A stretch of DNA of 5,649 nucleotides from Elusimicrobiota bacterium (GCA_016207585.1 JACQPI010000224.1:1-5649), one strand, 5' to 3'. Numbered from the stretch's first letter, positions 1 through 5,649 are shown. Translations and numbers: made by a program. Notes: a model not told the origin generated them from the sequence alone.

Positions 1-424
1 ATGAGATATTGACGATCCTCCCACGTTTTTTTTCCTTAAATAGCGGCGCGACGGCGCGGATGTGATTAAAGCAGCCCTTGAGGTTCACAACCAGGACCTG
101 GTCCCACTGATCATCCGTCATCTTCCAGAGGACCGCGTCGGCCGTTATCCCTGCGTTGTTGACGAGGATGTCAAGTCCTCCGAGCTTCCGGACCGCCTCC
201 GCCACGCAGCGCGCTACCTCGGCGGAGTCGGCGACCTGCGAGTCGAAGGCGACGCACCCATGTCCAAGTCCCTCAACCTCCCGAACCACCTCGCGCGCCT
301 TCCCGCCATCTCCCTTGTGCGCGAAGGCGACATCGGCGCCGCAGCGCGCCAACTCCAGTACGATGGCTCGTCCGATGCCGCGGCTACCCCCTGTAACGTA
401 GGCCTTCGATCCCTTGAGTTCCAT
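1..424 (-). CDS. SDR-family (FabG/BadH-like) NAD(P)-dependent dehydrogenase, C-terminus cut by window edge
   Basis: Short-chain dehydrogenase/reductase. The first 141 residues are visible and the gene runs off the left edge. It starts MELKGSKAYVTGG. Residues 11-18 are TGGSRGIG (the Rossmann TGxxxGxG dinucleotide loop), 89-92 are NNAG, and 139-141 are NIS, the strand leading to the catalytic serine. The Tyr-x3-Lys pair lies outside the window, so activity cannot be confirmed. The family oxidises or reduces hydroxyl/keto groups with NAD(P)(H) in the cytoplasm. The gene begins 8 bases after the stop of the ring-hydrolase-like crotonase. I infer that it oxidises the hydroxyacyl-CoA made by a hydratase to the ketoacyl-CoA used by that hydrolase, as BadH does before BadI in R. 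palustris. A FabG-type 3-ketoacyl reductase is the main alternative. The fold is certain; the substrate is not. Confidence 0.92.
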   Translation of the reverse strand, partial: MELKGSKAYVTGGSRGIGRAIVLELARCGADVAFAHKGDGGKAREVVREVEGLGHGCVAFDSQVADSAEVARCVAEAVRKLGGLDILVNNAGITADAVLWKMTDDQWDQVLVVNLKGCFNHIRAVAPLFKEKKRGRIVNIS

Positions 425-430
425 CTCCTT
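425..430 (-). promoter_or_regulatory. Shine-Dalgarno abutting the SDR start codon
   Basis: AAGGAG lies directly against the ATG at 422-424 with no spacer, inside the 8-base gap after the hydrolase TGA (433-435). No ATG or GTG occurs in frame just upstream, and MELKG is the usual SDR beginning, so the ATG stands. Start by re-initiation of ribosomes ending on the upstream gene is the likely mode, since the spacing is poor for independent initiation. Confidence 0.5.
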
Positions 431-432
431 TT

Positions 433-1416
433 TCAGCCTTTCACGACAGCGGCCGCCGAAAGTTTTTTCCCGCAGGCGCCGCAGTGCGAGAATCCCTCGG
501 GCAGGCCTTTGGCTCCGCACTCGCAGCAGCGTTCGGCGTAAGCTCCCCAGGGGAACTCCGAGGAGAGCCCGTCCTTGGCCGCCTGCCTCAGCTTCAGAAT
601 CTCGGCCGGCCTTTTTTCCACAAAAGCCTTCATCCCCTCGTTGGGTTCCGCGCTGGTGTAGTGCAGCGAAAGCCAATCGGCGGCATGCCCGATGGTCTGA
701 TGCCAGGAGAGGTTCTTCCAGAAGTTGGTTTGCTCGCGGGTGTAACGCAGGCACTCTGGGAATTTATCGATCAGGCGTCGGCAGTAGTCCGCGACCGCGG
801 TGTCGAGATCGGCCGCGGAAACGACGGCGTTGACCAGTCCCCACTCCAGGGCCTTTTTTGCCGATATTTTCTCGCACAAGAGCAGCATCTCCCGGGCACG
901 GCGATCGCCCACGTGGATCGGCAGCCACTGGGTGGCGCCGCCACAGGCGACGCTTCCCACCTTGACCCCCACCTGTTGGAGATAGGCGCCTTCCGCCATG
1001 ACGGCCAAGTCGCAGGCCAACTGGACCTCGTTGCCTCCACCGACGGCGATGCCGTTGATTCGGGCGATGGTGGGCTTGCCTGCATTGAGGATGGACTCGA
1101 TGAATCCTCGGAAAAGACCCATATACTTCCAATAGTCCCGGGGACGGCGCGTGTAAAGTTCGGAGTACTCCTTGACGTCTCCACCGGTGCAGAAGGCCTT
1201 GTCTCCGGCTCCGGTAATTACGATGACGGCGACTCCGTCGTCCCACGAGGCGTCGCGCATGGCCGTGGCGAGTTCCTGCAAGGCCAAGGTCGAGTAGGAG
1301 TTGTAGACTTGGGGACGATTGATGGTGATCCTGGCGACCCAGTCGCGTTTGTCGTAGAGGATTTCCTGGAAGCGCAGTTGGGCGTTGCCCATGTTGAAGT
1401 TTTTCTTGATTGTCAT
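433..1416 (-). CDS. BadI/BamA-like crotonase-fold acyl-CoA (ring-opening) hydrolase with C-terminal zinc ribbon
   Basis: A 327-residue enoyl-CoA hydratase/isomerase superfamily protein. Residues 13-275 are the crotonase domain: TINRP (31-35), the oxyanion/CoA motif AFCTGGD (74-80), GGGNE (126-130), and GVKVGS (150-155). That last motif resembles the GPKxGS of MenB, BadI and BamA. The segment after GGD (VKEYSELYTRRPRDYWKYMG, 81-100) recalls the KEYAEYY-type stretch of 6-oxocyclohex-1-ene-1-carbonyl-CoA hydrolases (BamA/Oah). The end of the domain, EGMKAFVEKRPAE (260-272), resembles BadI. The likely job is hydrolytic C-C cleavage of a cyclic 2-oxoacyl-CoA to a dicarboxylic acyl-CoA; this is inferred from similarity and from the neighbouring SDR. 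A tail at ~297-319 holds C297-x2-C300 and C312-x2-C315, a zinc ribbon I do not know from BadI or BamA. The ATG overlaps the ligase stop as ATGA. A second in-frame ATG at 1392 is possible but has a weaker ribosome site. An ordinary enoyl-CoA hydratase is the alternative. Confidence 0.85.
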   Translation of the reverse strand: MTIKKNFNMGNAQLRFQEILYDKRDWVARITINRPQVYNSYSTLALQELATAMRDASWDDGVAVIVITGAGDKAFCTGGDVKEYSELYTRRPRDYWKYMGLFRGFIESILNAGKPTIARINGIAVGGGNEVQLACDLAVMAEGAYLQQVGVKVGSVACGGATQWLPIHVGDRRAREMLLLCEKISAKKALEWGLVNAVVSAADLDTAVADYCRRLIDKFPECLRYTREQTNFWKNLSWHQTIGHAADWLSLHYTSAEPNEGMKAFVEKRPAEILKLRQAAKDGLSSEFPWGAYAERCCECGAKGLPEGFSHCGACGKKLSAAAVVKG

Positions 1417-3200
1417 AGTCGTATGACCTCGCGGGTAGCCCGGCTCTGAACTCCGGGCTTGAATATCGCCCTCACCATCGGAGCGTAGTTCTCGACCACC
1501 TTGGACCTGACGACCTTCAGGGTAGGGGTGATCTCTCCATTCCTGAAGTTGGGCTCCTCACGGGCCACCACGAAAGCCTTCGGCCGAGCATACTTTTCGG
1601 GAATGGCCGAGGCTGCCCGGCGGACCTCGTCCTGGAGCCGCCGCCGGATGGCTGGATGACTCAGAAGATGCCCGCCTGAGACGCGCAACCCCCGCTCGCT
1701 GGCGAAGTGCTCGAGGTTGTGGAAATTGGGATAAACGACCGCGCCCACATAGTCCTTGCCGTTGCCCAAGGCCACGGCATACTCAATGAGCGGTGAGGAG
1801 CATAAGGCGCTTTCCACGTTCTGTGAGATGACCATCTGCCCCGTAGTCAATTTGAACATACCATCGATACGGCCCTTGAGCATCAATCCTCTTCGGGTGA
1901 TGGTCCCGAAGTCGCCGGTATGGAACCAGCCGGCCGGATCGAGCACCGCGGAGGTCCGTTTGGGATCCTTGTGGTAACCGAGCATCACGTTCGGACCGCG
2001 CACCAGGATTTCACCGTTGGACGCCAGTTTGATTTCCACTCCCGGAATGGGAAAACCGACAAGACCCGGAGTTCTTTTGGTTCTAAGACGCGTGACCGTG
2101 ACGCATGGGGAGGTCTCCGTCAGGCCCCAGCCTTCCACTACGGCGATGCCCCGGCGCACGAGATAGTCGGAAACGGGCTTGGGCATGGGGGCGGCGGCGG
2201 TAAAGACAAAGCGCAGTCCCGGATGGAAAATCTCGCGCTCAAGCCGAGGAGAACGACGGGCCTCCTCGACCAAGGCCTGATAGATACGTGGAACGCTGAA
2301 ATACACCGTCGGTCGGATTTCCCGAAAGTTCTCGATAAGTCGGGAGATCTCCCTGCCGTAGCTGTCGTCAAGAGTGAGACAGGCGCCGCTATGGAGAGCT
2401 CCGAAGAGCTCGAAGATGCCGCCGAAGCTGTGGTGCCAGGGGAGGTAGGAAAGGAACCGATCCCGGGGGCCTAGGTCCCAGAGCTGGCTCATCGCGCTCC
2501 TCTGCGAGAGGATGTTCCTATGACTGAGGACAACGCCCTTGGGCCGGCCTGTCGTGCCCGAGGTGTACATCAACAGGCAGGCGGCGTCAGCGGCCGTTCG
2601 TCGCAAGCGTCCACGGAAACCGGCGGAGGAGGAGGCATCCGAGGCTCCATAGAGTTCCTCGAAGAGCCGGACCGTGGAAACGGTCCAGTCCCTCGCGCCA
2701 TAGGGAGATGAGTTGGCGCGATGGGGCCGGAGCTCGGAGCGACCCAGCCTGAAAGAGTCCATCACAAAGATTTTCTTGAGCCTGCGTGCGGCTTGGGTCT
2801 TGAGCGCCTCCCGTAGGTGAGCCTCATCGGAGACAGCCAATATCTGGGCGTTAGAATGCTCGAGAATGTACTCGAGTTGAGAGGACGGGTATTCCGAAAA
2901 AATCGGGCAGGCCACCCCGCCCAGACTCATGGCGGCCAGCTCGAAAACCAGCATTTCTTCGCGGTTGCGCGAGTAGCTGGCCACGCAGCCGTTTTTAAAT
3001 CCCAGCCTCAGCAGCGAAGCTCCGACGCGCGCAACCTTGTCGTAAAGAGCATCCCAATGGAGTTCCCGCCAACCGCCGTCCGCCGCCCGTTGACGGAAGG
3101 CTGGGCGGGCTCCGTAAAGCCGACACCTTTCCTTGAGCATAAGCCCGACATTTTTCGTCACCGGGTCCAGCCGAGTCTCACACCTGAGCGTTTTTGTCAT
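1413..3200 (-). CDS. Long-chain-type acyl-CoA synthetase (AMP-forming)
   Basis: A 595-residue adenylate-forming ligase making acyl-CoA from a carboxylic acid, ATP and CoA by way of an acyl-AMP. Motifs run in family order: YTSGTTGRPKG (212-222, ATP phosphate loop), LPWHHSFG (253-260), GWGLTETSP (357-365), GWFHTGD (424-430), LKGRIDGMFKL (441-451, hinge region) and NGEITPTLK (554-562), whose Lys562 should be the adenylation lysine. The FKL…GQMVISQNVE wording and TPTLK ending match FadD15/LACS-type long-chain synthetases better than benzoate-CoA ligases, and ~600 residues is normal for them. The frame stays open back to 3392, but the extra N-terminal residues are a shadow of the ATPase gene. The ATG at 3198-3200 has a good ribosome site and begins just inside the ATPase 3' end (23-base overlap). 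It probably activates the acid fed to the reductase, or a ring-cleavage product; which one is unknown. Confidence 0.92.
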   Translation of the reverse strand: MTKTLRCETRLDPVTKNVGLMLKERCRLYGARPAFRQRAADGGWRELHWDALYDKVARVGASLLRLGFKNGCVASYSRNREEMLVFELAAMSLGGVACPIFSEYPSSQLEYILEHSNAQILAVSDEAHLREALKTQAARRLKKIFVMDSFRLGRSELRPHRANSSPYGARDWTVSTVRLFEELYGASDASSSAGFRGRLRRTAADAACLLMYTSGTTGRPKGVVLSHRNILSQRSAMSQLWDLGPRDRFLSYLPWHHSFGGIFELFGALHSGACLTLDDSYGREISRLIENFREIRPTVYFSVPRIYQALVEEARRSPRLEREIFHPGLRFVFTAAAPMPKPVSDYLVRRGIAVVEGWGLTETSPCVTVTRLRTKRTPGLVGFPIPGVEIKLASNGEILVRGPNVMLGYHKDPKRTSAVLDPAGWFHTGDFGTITRRGLMLKGRIDGMFKLTTGQMVISQNVESALCSSPLIEYAVALGNGKDYVGAVVYPNFHNLEHFASERGLRVSGGHLLSHPAIRRRLQDEVRRAASAIPEKYARPKAFVVAREEPNFRNGEITPTLKVVRSKVVENYAPMVRAIFKPGVQSRATREVIRL

Positions 3201-3969
3201 GGCTCTCCTGTCCCAATAGGGCCGCCCCCAAGGCGCCGACCAATTGAGGCTGATTCGGCACCAGAGGCGCGCGCCCCAGCTTCTCGAAAAATATCTCGGC
3301 CACGACCGGATGGTTGGCCACGACCCCTCCGGAGAGGACGACCTCCCCCTCCAAGGCGTCCATCTCGAGTATCCTCTTAACCACGGACTCATAGCAGCCC
3401 ATCAGGATCTCGGGCGCGCCCTTGCCCTGCCTGATATGATGGATGATCTCGGTGCAGGTAAATACCGTGCAGTAGCTCCCGATCTCAACGCGCCCGCGCG
3501 CGGTTTTGGCGACGCGACTGAGCCGCCCGGGAGAGATGGCGAGGCGGTGCGCGATTTCCTCGAGGAAAGCGCCGGTCCCGGCCGCGCATTTGCGGTTCAT
3601 CTTGAAGTATACCGCCCGTCCATGGTCGTCGACCGCCACGACCTTATTATCCTGCCCTCCGATGTCCACAACGACATGCCGTCGCGGACAATGGTAGAAG
3701 GAGCCGCGGGCGATGCTGGTGATCTCCGTAGGTCTCTTATCCGCCCGCGCGACCGAGGCACGGCCCACCCCCGTGGATACGACGCGCGCGCCGGTCCCCA
3801 AGGCGCAGCTGTTGAGGGCTTTCTTGAGCGCCCGGCTCGCCGCCCCTTCAAAGCTCGCTCCGGTGCGCAGAGTACAGGACGAACGCGGCCGCCCGTCCGC
3901 ACCCAAGATCACGGCTTTGGTGTAGGAGGATCCGATGTCCACTCCGGCGAAGACCTTGGTGGAGGTCAC
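3178..3969 (-). CDS. BcrA/BcrD/BadFG/HgdC-family ATPase, electron activator of benzoyl-CoA reductase / 2-hydroxyacyl-CoA dehydratase
   Basis: A 263-residue ASKHA-fold ATPase. The family forms dimers sharing one [4Fe-4S] cluster and uses ATP hydrolysis to push low-potential electrons into the partner Fe-S subunit. Visible motifs: GVDIGSSYTK (9-18, phosphate 1), VDIGGQD (101-107, phosphate 2), KCAAGTGAFLEE (127-138), YCTVFTCTEII (166-176) and LSGGVVAN (212-219, adenosine). C128 and C167 align with the two HgdC cluster ligands, which I recall as Cys127 and Cys166. C172 is an extra cysteine where many homologues have a non-cysteine residue. Length matches HgdC and BcrD, not the longer BcrA. The GTG start makes a GTGA overlap with the upstream stop and has GGAGG five bases away; a longer in-frame reading from 4149 only shadows the upstream gene. 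It is directly paired with the BcrB-type subunit, so they almost certainly act together. Confidence 0.94.
   Translation of the reverse strand: MTSTKVFAGVDIGSSYTKAVILGADGRPRSSCTLRTGASFEGAASRALKKALNSCALGTGARVVSTGVGRASVARADKRPTEITSIARGSFYHCPRRHVVVDIGGQDNKVVAVDDHGRAVYFKMNRKCAAGTGAFLEEIAHRLAISPGRLSRVAKTARGRVEIGSYCTVFTCTEIIHHIRQGKGAPEILMGCYESVVKRILEMDALEGEVVLSGGVVANHPVVAEIFFEKLGRAPLVPNQPQLVGALGAALLGQESHDKNAQV
3205..3209 (-). promoter_or_regulatory. Ribosome binding site fixing the acyl-CoA synthetase start
   Basis: AGGAG sits four bases before the ATG at 3198-3200, inside the 3' end of the ATPase gene. It supports this start over the longer open frame reaching to 3392, whose first ~64 residues are Trp/Arg/Ser-rich and unlike any AMP-ligase N-terminus. 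Confidence 0.65.
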
Positions 3970-5207
3970 CCGGCCCTCCGTGACACCGGCGCCAGCTGTT
4001 CGGCCAGGGCCTCCACTTGGGTCCTCGTCTGTTCTTCCGAGAAACAACGAAGGTCGCAGAGATCCCCGTAAATCGTGACCGAAGGGATGCCGTAACGTTC
4101 CTGTAGGCGCTGGGGAAGTCCGAAGCGCGAGTTGGTGTTGTATGGGCAAGTCTTGGCCTCGTGGAAGACGATGGCGTCGATGCCGTAGTCCTCCACCATC
4201 TTCTTAAGATAACCTTCCTTATATAACTCACCCCGGTTAATAAACACTTGCAGGTTGGCTTCAGCCAAGCTTTCGAAGGGACGCGCAAGATCCAGCCCCT
4301 CGAAGGCCCAGGAATGGCAGTAGGTCGAGGCCACGGCGCAGGCCTTGAGTTCCGAGAATAAGTTCGAGAAAAAACGGAGCTTGCCCCAGTTGGGCATACC
4401 CTCCCAATAGAAACGAATACGTTCTCCGGGGACGGCGGCCGAGGCCGCGTCGACGAACTCCCGTGTCTCATCGAGGAGCCCCGCGTAATAGTCCACAGCG
4501 GCCTCCGTGCCGCGCATGACGACGATCGGAGCCATGTGGATGGTCGCGTCGAAGAAAGTGATGGGGGAAGGCCGCCGTCGCGCCGTCTCGAGGAAGCGCT
4601 TCCAGAGGGCGGTCGACTCTGCGGAGTATCGCACGACCTGCGCGAGCCGGTCGCAGTCGAGCCGCCGGCCCGCGACGGGGGCCAGGTCCTCGCACAAACG
4701 CTCGAGTTGGCGGGCGACGTCCGAGACAGCCTCCCGCGGCAACGGCGTCTCGACCTTCCATGGCGAGTAAATCCCGAAGACAGGAACCCCGTATTCCCTT
4801 CCGTAGAAGGTAAACCAGTCCTGCACCTCGCGGCACTGGCTGGTGTTGTAGACGAGAACATCCGGCTTCGGCAAGCCCTCTATGCCATAGGCGGTCTTGA
4901 GCGGGGTCTGGCCGCTGAGATAGGCCCCAATGTCCGCAGTCAGATACGAGCAGATATCGGGAGAGTAGCCGCGGGCGTTGCTCTTGGCGATGAAATTCGT
5001 GGACAGCCGGCGAGCCCCGAGTAGGGCCCCGTGGTTCTCCGGAAAATACGTCTGAAAGCCCATCGCGCTCAGGAGCTCCGCCGGTCCGGCGCTGGTGCAC
5101 CAAGCCACCTTGCGCGCCGGGTCCTTGGCCGCGGCCTCCAAGTCCTGATAGTAGCCGTTGAGCAAACCCTTGAGCCTAGCGGTCGAGCGGGGCAGCGAGT
5201 TCGACAT
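3966..5207 (-). CDS. BcrB/BadE-type subunit, benzoyl-CoA reductase / 2-hydroxyacyl-CoA dehydratase family
   Basis: A 413-residue cytoplasmic Fe-S protein of the HgdB/BcrB family, which binds the acyl-CoA and receives electrons from the ATPase for ring reduction or radical dehydration. Family landmarks: KVAWCTSAGPAELLSAMGF (33-51), YFPENHGALLGARR (54-67), GYSPDICSYLTADIG (80-94), PKPDVLVYNTSQCREVQDWF (113-132), then a C-terminal half with CPYNTN (354-359) and GDLCDLRCF (381-389). C37, C86 and C125 are the best cluster-ligand candidates. The wording, from memory, is closest to BcrB/BadE/BzdO, and ~410-440 residues is normal. The ATG at 5205-5207 follows the preceding stop by one base and has GAGGG eight bases away. 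The stop overlaps the ATPase GTG. Thauera-type operons place a BcrC subunit before BcrB; none is seen here. Alternatives are a 2-hydroxyacyl-CoA dehydratase subunit or a double-cubane-cluster protein. Confidence 0.87.
   Translation of the reverse strand: MSNSLPRSTARLKGLLNGYYQDLEAAAKDPARKVAWCTSAGPAELLSAMGFQTYFPENHGALLGARRLSTNFIAKSNARGYSPDICSYLTADIGAYLSGQTPLKTAYGIEGLPKPDVLVYNTSQCREVQDWFTFYGREYGVPVFGIYSPWKVETPLPREAVSDVARQLERLCEDLAPVAGRRLDCDRLAQVVRYSAESTALWKRFLETARRRPSPITFFDATIHMAPIVVMRGTEAAVDYYAGLLDETREFVDAASAAVPGERIRFYWEGMPNWGKLRFFSNLFSELKACAVASTYCHSWAFEGLDLARPFESLAEANLQVFINRGELYKEGYLKKMVEDYGIDAIVFHEAKTCPYNTNSRFGLPQRLQERYGIPSVTIYGDLCDLRCFSEEQTRTQVEALAEQLAPVSRRAG
3975..3979 (-). promoter_or_regulatory. 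Ribosome binding site selecting the GTG start of the ATPase
   Basis: GGAGG lies five bases before the GTG at 3967-3969, within the last codons of the BcrB-type gene. With the GTGA stop/start overlap it identifies this GTG as the start, giving the usual short leader (VTSTKVFAGVDIG) before the first ATPase motif. Confidence 0.75.
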
Positions 5208-5208
5208 G

Positions 5209-5547
5209 TCAGCGTCCCTCGAAGGCGGGGGGCCGCCTCTCCAGCAGGGCCGAAAGCCCCTCGCGCGCATCCCGCGTCGAGAATATTCGCTTCAGGAGCG
5301 ACAGCTCGAGTTTAAGCCCTTCCTCCAGACTCCCTCGCAGGCCGTCATCGATAAGCTCGTTTGCGACCTTAACGGCCAAGGGCGCCTTCCTCTTCAATTG
5401 ACTGAGGGTTTGGACCAGCGCGCCATCGCTATAGCGCTCCCTCAGTTGCGTCAACTCAGGGGACTCGTAGATTTGAGGAGACATTTTATCCGGCAGCAAA
5501 GCCCGCGCCGCCTCCACCGCCTCTCCGGGCAAGACGATGCGATCCAC
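5209..5547 (-). CDS. Truncated enoyl-CoA hydratase/isomerase (crotonase) – C-terminal remnant
   Basis: 112 residues from a possible GTG start at 5545-5547. The sequence is the last third of a crotonase: LVDRIV at the start (the leucine is just before the GTG), then KAPLAVKVANELI (53-65), then the terminal helix REGLSALLERRPPAFEGR (95-112), equivalent to the EGxxAFLxKRxPxFxG ending of the family. The oxyanion-hole loops and the GGG motif that make the active site should lie ~100-160 residues earlier and are absent. In frame, homology ends at about 5556 and a TAG stands at 5578-5580. The piece cannot be a working hydratase alone, so it is a 5'-truncated gene, pseudogene or assembly-edge fragment. 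It ends one base before the BcrB-type gene. An intact version would be a natural cyclic dienoyl- or enoyl-CoA hydratase (Dch/BadK role), but that role is inferred from context only. Confidence 0.7.
   Translation of the reverse strand: MDRIVLPGEAVEAARALLPDKMSPQIYESPELTQLRERYSDGALVQTLSQLKRKAPLAVKVANELIDDGLRGSLEEGLKLELSLLKRIFSTRDAREGLSALLERRPPAFEGR
5216..5220 (-). promoter_or_regulatory. Ribosome binding site of the BcrB-type gene
   Basis: GAGGG lies eight bases before the ATG at 5205-5207, inside the crotonase 3' end. It supports this ATG over an in-frame codon at 5270, whose extra residues are Arg/Pro-rich and only mirror the crotonase tail. Confidence 0.6.
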
Positions 5548-5649
5548 TAGCCTGGATTTCCACGGCGCGGAGTTGACCTAACATTTTGGCGCTTGCACAG
5601 GGAGTTCTGGGAAATTATTAGCCGCTCCAAACACTCAACAGGCTGATTC
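5548..5649. other. Non-coding right edge, possible recombination or assembly junction
   Basis: The outer ~70 bases are clearly richer in A and T than the rest of the window. On the minus strand two frames are stopped within a short distance. The third stays open from the edge for 33 codons before a stop next to the crotonase GTG, and its product is unlike a crotonase. I found no convincing promoter, terminator or complete inverted repeat. Because crotonase homology breaks off at ~5556, this stretch is either foreign DNA (for example the end of an insertion element) or a contig-end artefact. Confidence 0.4.

Noticed and set aside
62..541. Plus-strand open frame of 159 codons over the SDR gene and hydrolase end
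   Set aside because: It spans two genes on the opposite strand and shows no domain, while the minus strand gives a textbook SDR Rossmann start.
484..1449. Long plus-strand open frame of 321 codons opposite the hydrolase gene
   Set aside because: It is the mirror of a strongly supported crotonase gene in GC-rich DNA, has no recognisable domain, and no ribosome site that stands out. High GC content keeps antisense frames open.
3201..3392. Extended N-terminus of the acyl-CoA synthetase
   Set aside because: Those residues shadow the ATPase C-terminus. The ATG at 3198-3200 with AGGAG gives a normal ligase N-terminus.
3244..4071. Plus-strand open frame of 275 codons opposite the ATPase
   Set aside because: The minus strand carries all the ATPase motifs in this stretch. 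The plus-strand product is Arg/Gly/Asp-rich with no family resemblance.
3848..4861. Second minus-strand open frame of 337 codons across the BcrB-type gene
   Set aside because: Its product is dominated by Ser, Arg and Pro and lies in the wrong frame over a gene with clear family motifs.
5585..5640. Possible promoter in the AT-rich right edge (TTGCAC, 17 bases, TATTAG on plus; TAATAAT on minus)
   Set aside because: The plus-strand boxes match consensus poorly and point away from the operon into the window edge. The minus-strand TAATAAT has no -35 box at proper spacing.

Overview
The window is a dense, GC-rich bacterial (or archaeal) gene block with every credible gene on the minus strand, so it reads from right to left. 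Six coding regions lie head to tail with gaps of 1 and 8 bases or overlaps of 4, 23 and 4 bases. This is the signature of one translationally coupled operon. Both ends are cut: the last gene runs off the left edge, and the first is a remnant lacking its N-terminal half.

Order of transcription: (1) C-terminal part of a crotonase-family enoyl-CoA hydratase/isomerase (5209-5547); (2) a BcrB/BadE-type subunit of the benzoyl-CoA reductase / 2-hydroxyacyl-CoA dehydratase family (3966-5207); (3) its ATP-dependent electron activator of the BcrA/BcrD/HgdC family, starting at a GTG (3178-3969); (4) a long-chain-type acyl-CoA synthetase (1413-3200); (5) a BadI/BamA-like crotonase, probably a ring-hydrolysing acyl-CoA hydrolase, with a C-terminal zinc ribbon (433-1416); (6) an SDR dehydrogenase missing its catalytic half (1-424).

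Together these look like a module for anaerobic breakdown of an aromatic or alicyclic acid as its CoA thioester. The ligase would activate the acid, the radical-type Fe-S reductase with its ATPase would reduce the ring (or eliminate water), the crotonase would hydrate, the SDR would oxidise the alcohol, and the BadI/BamA-like enzyme would open the ring. The gene content parallels the bad genes of Rhodopseudomonas palustris (BadE/BadG-type proteins, BadK crotonase, BadH SDR, BadI hydrolase). It departs from them in three ways: only one catalytic-type subunit and one ATPase are visible instead of two of each, the ligase is of the long-chain type, and the hydrolase carries a zinc ribbon. The substrate cannot be fixed from sequence.

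The host is probably an obligate or facultative anaerobe, because this reductase/dehydratase family uses oxygen-sensitive Fe-S chemistry. I see no marker gene that gives its taxonomy. The last ~70 bases on the right are noticeably more AT-rich and non-coding, and crotonase homology stops abruptly there, which suggests a rearrangement or assembly junction. I see no RNA genes, CRISPR array, terminator or complete mobile element.
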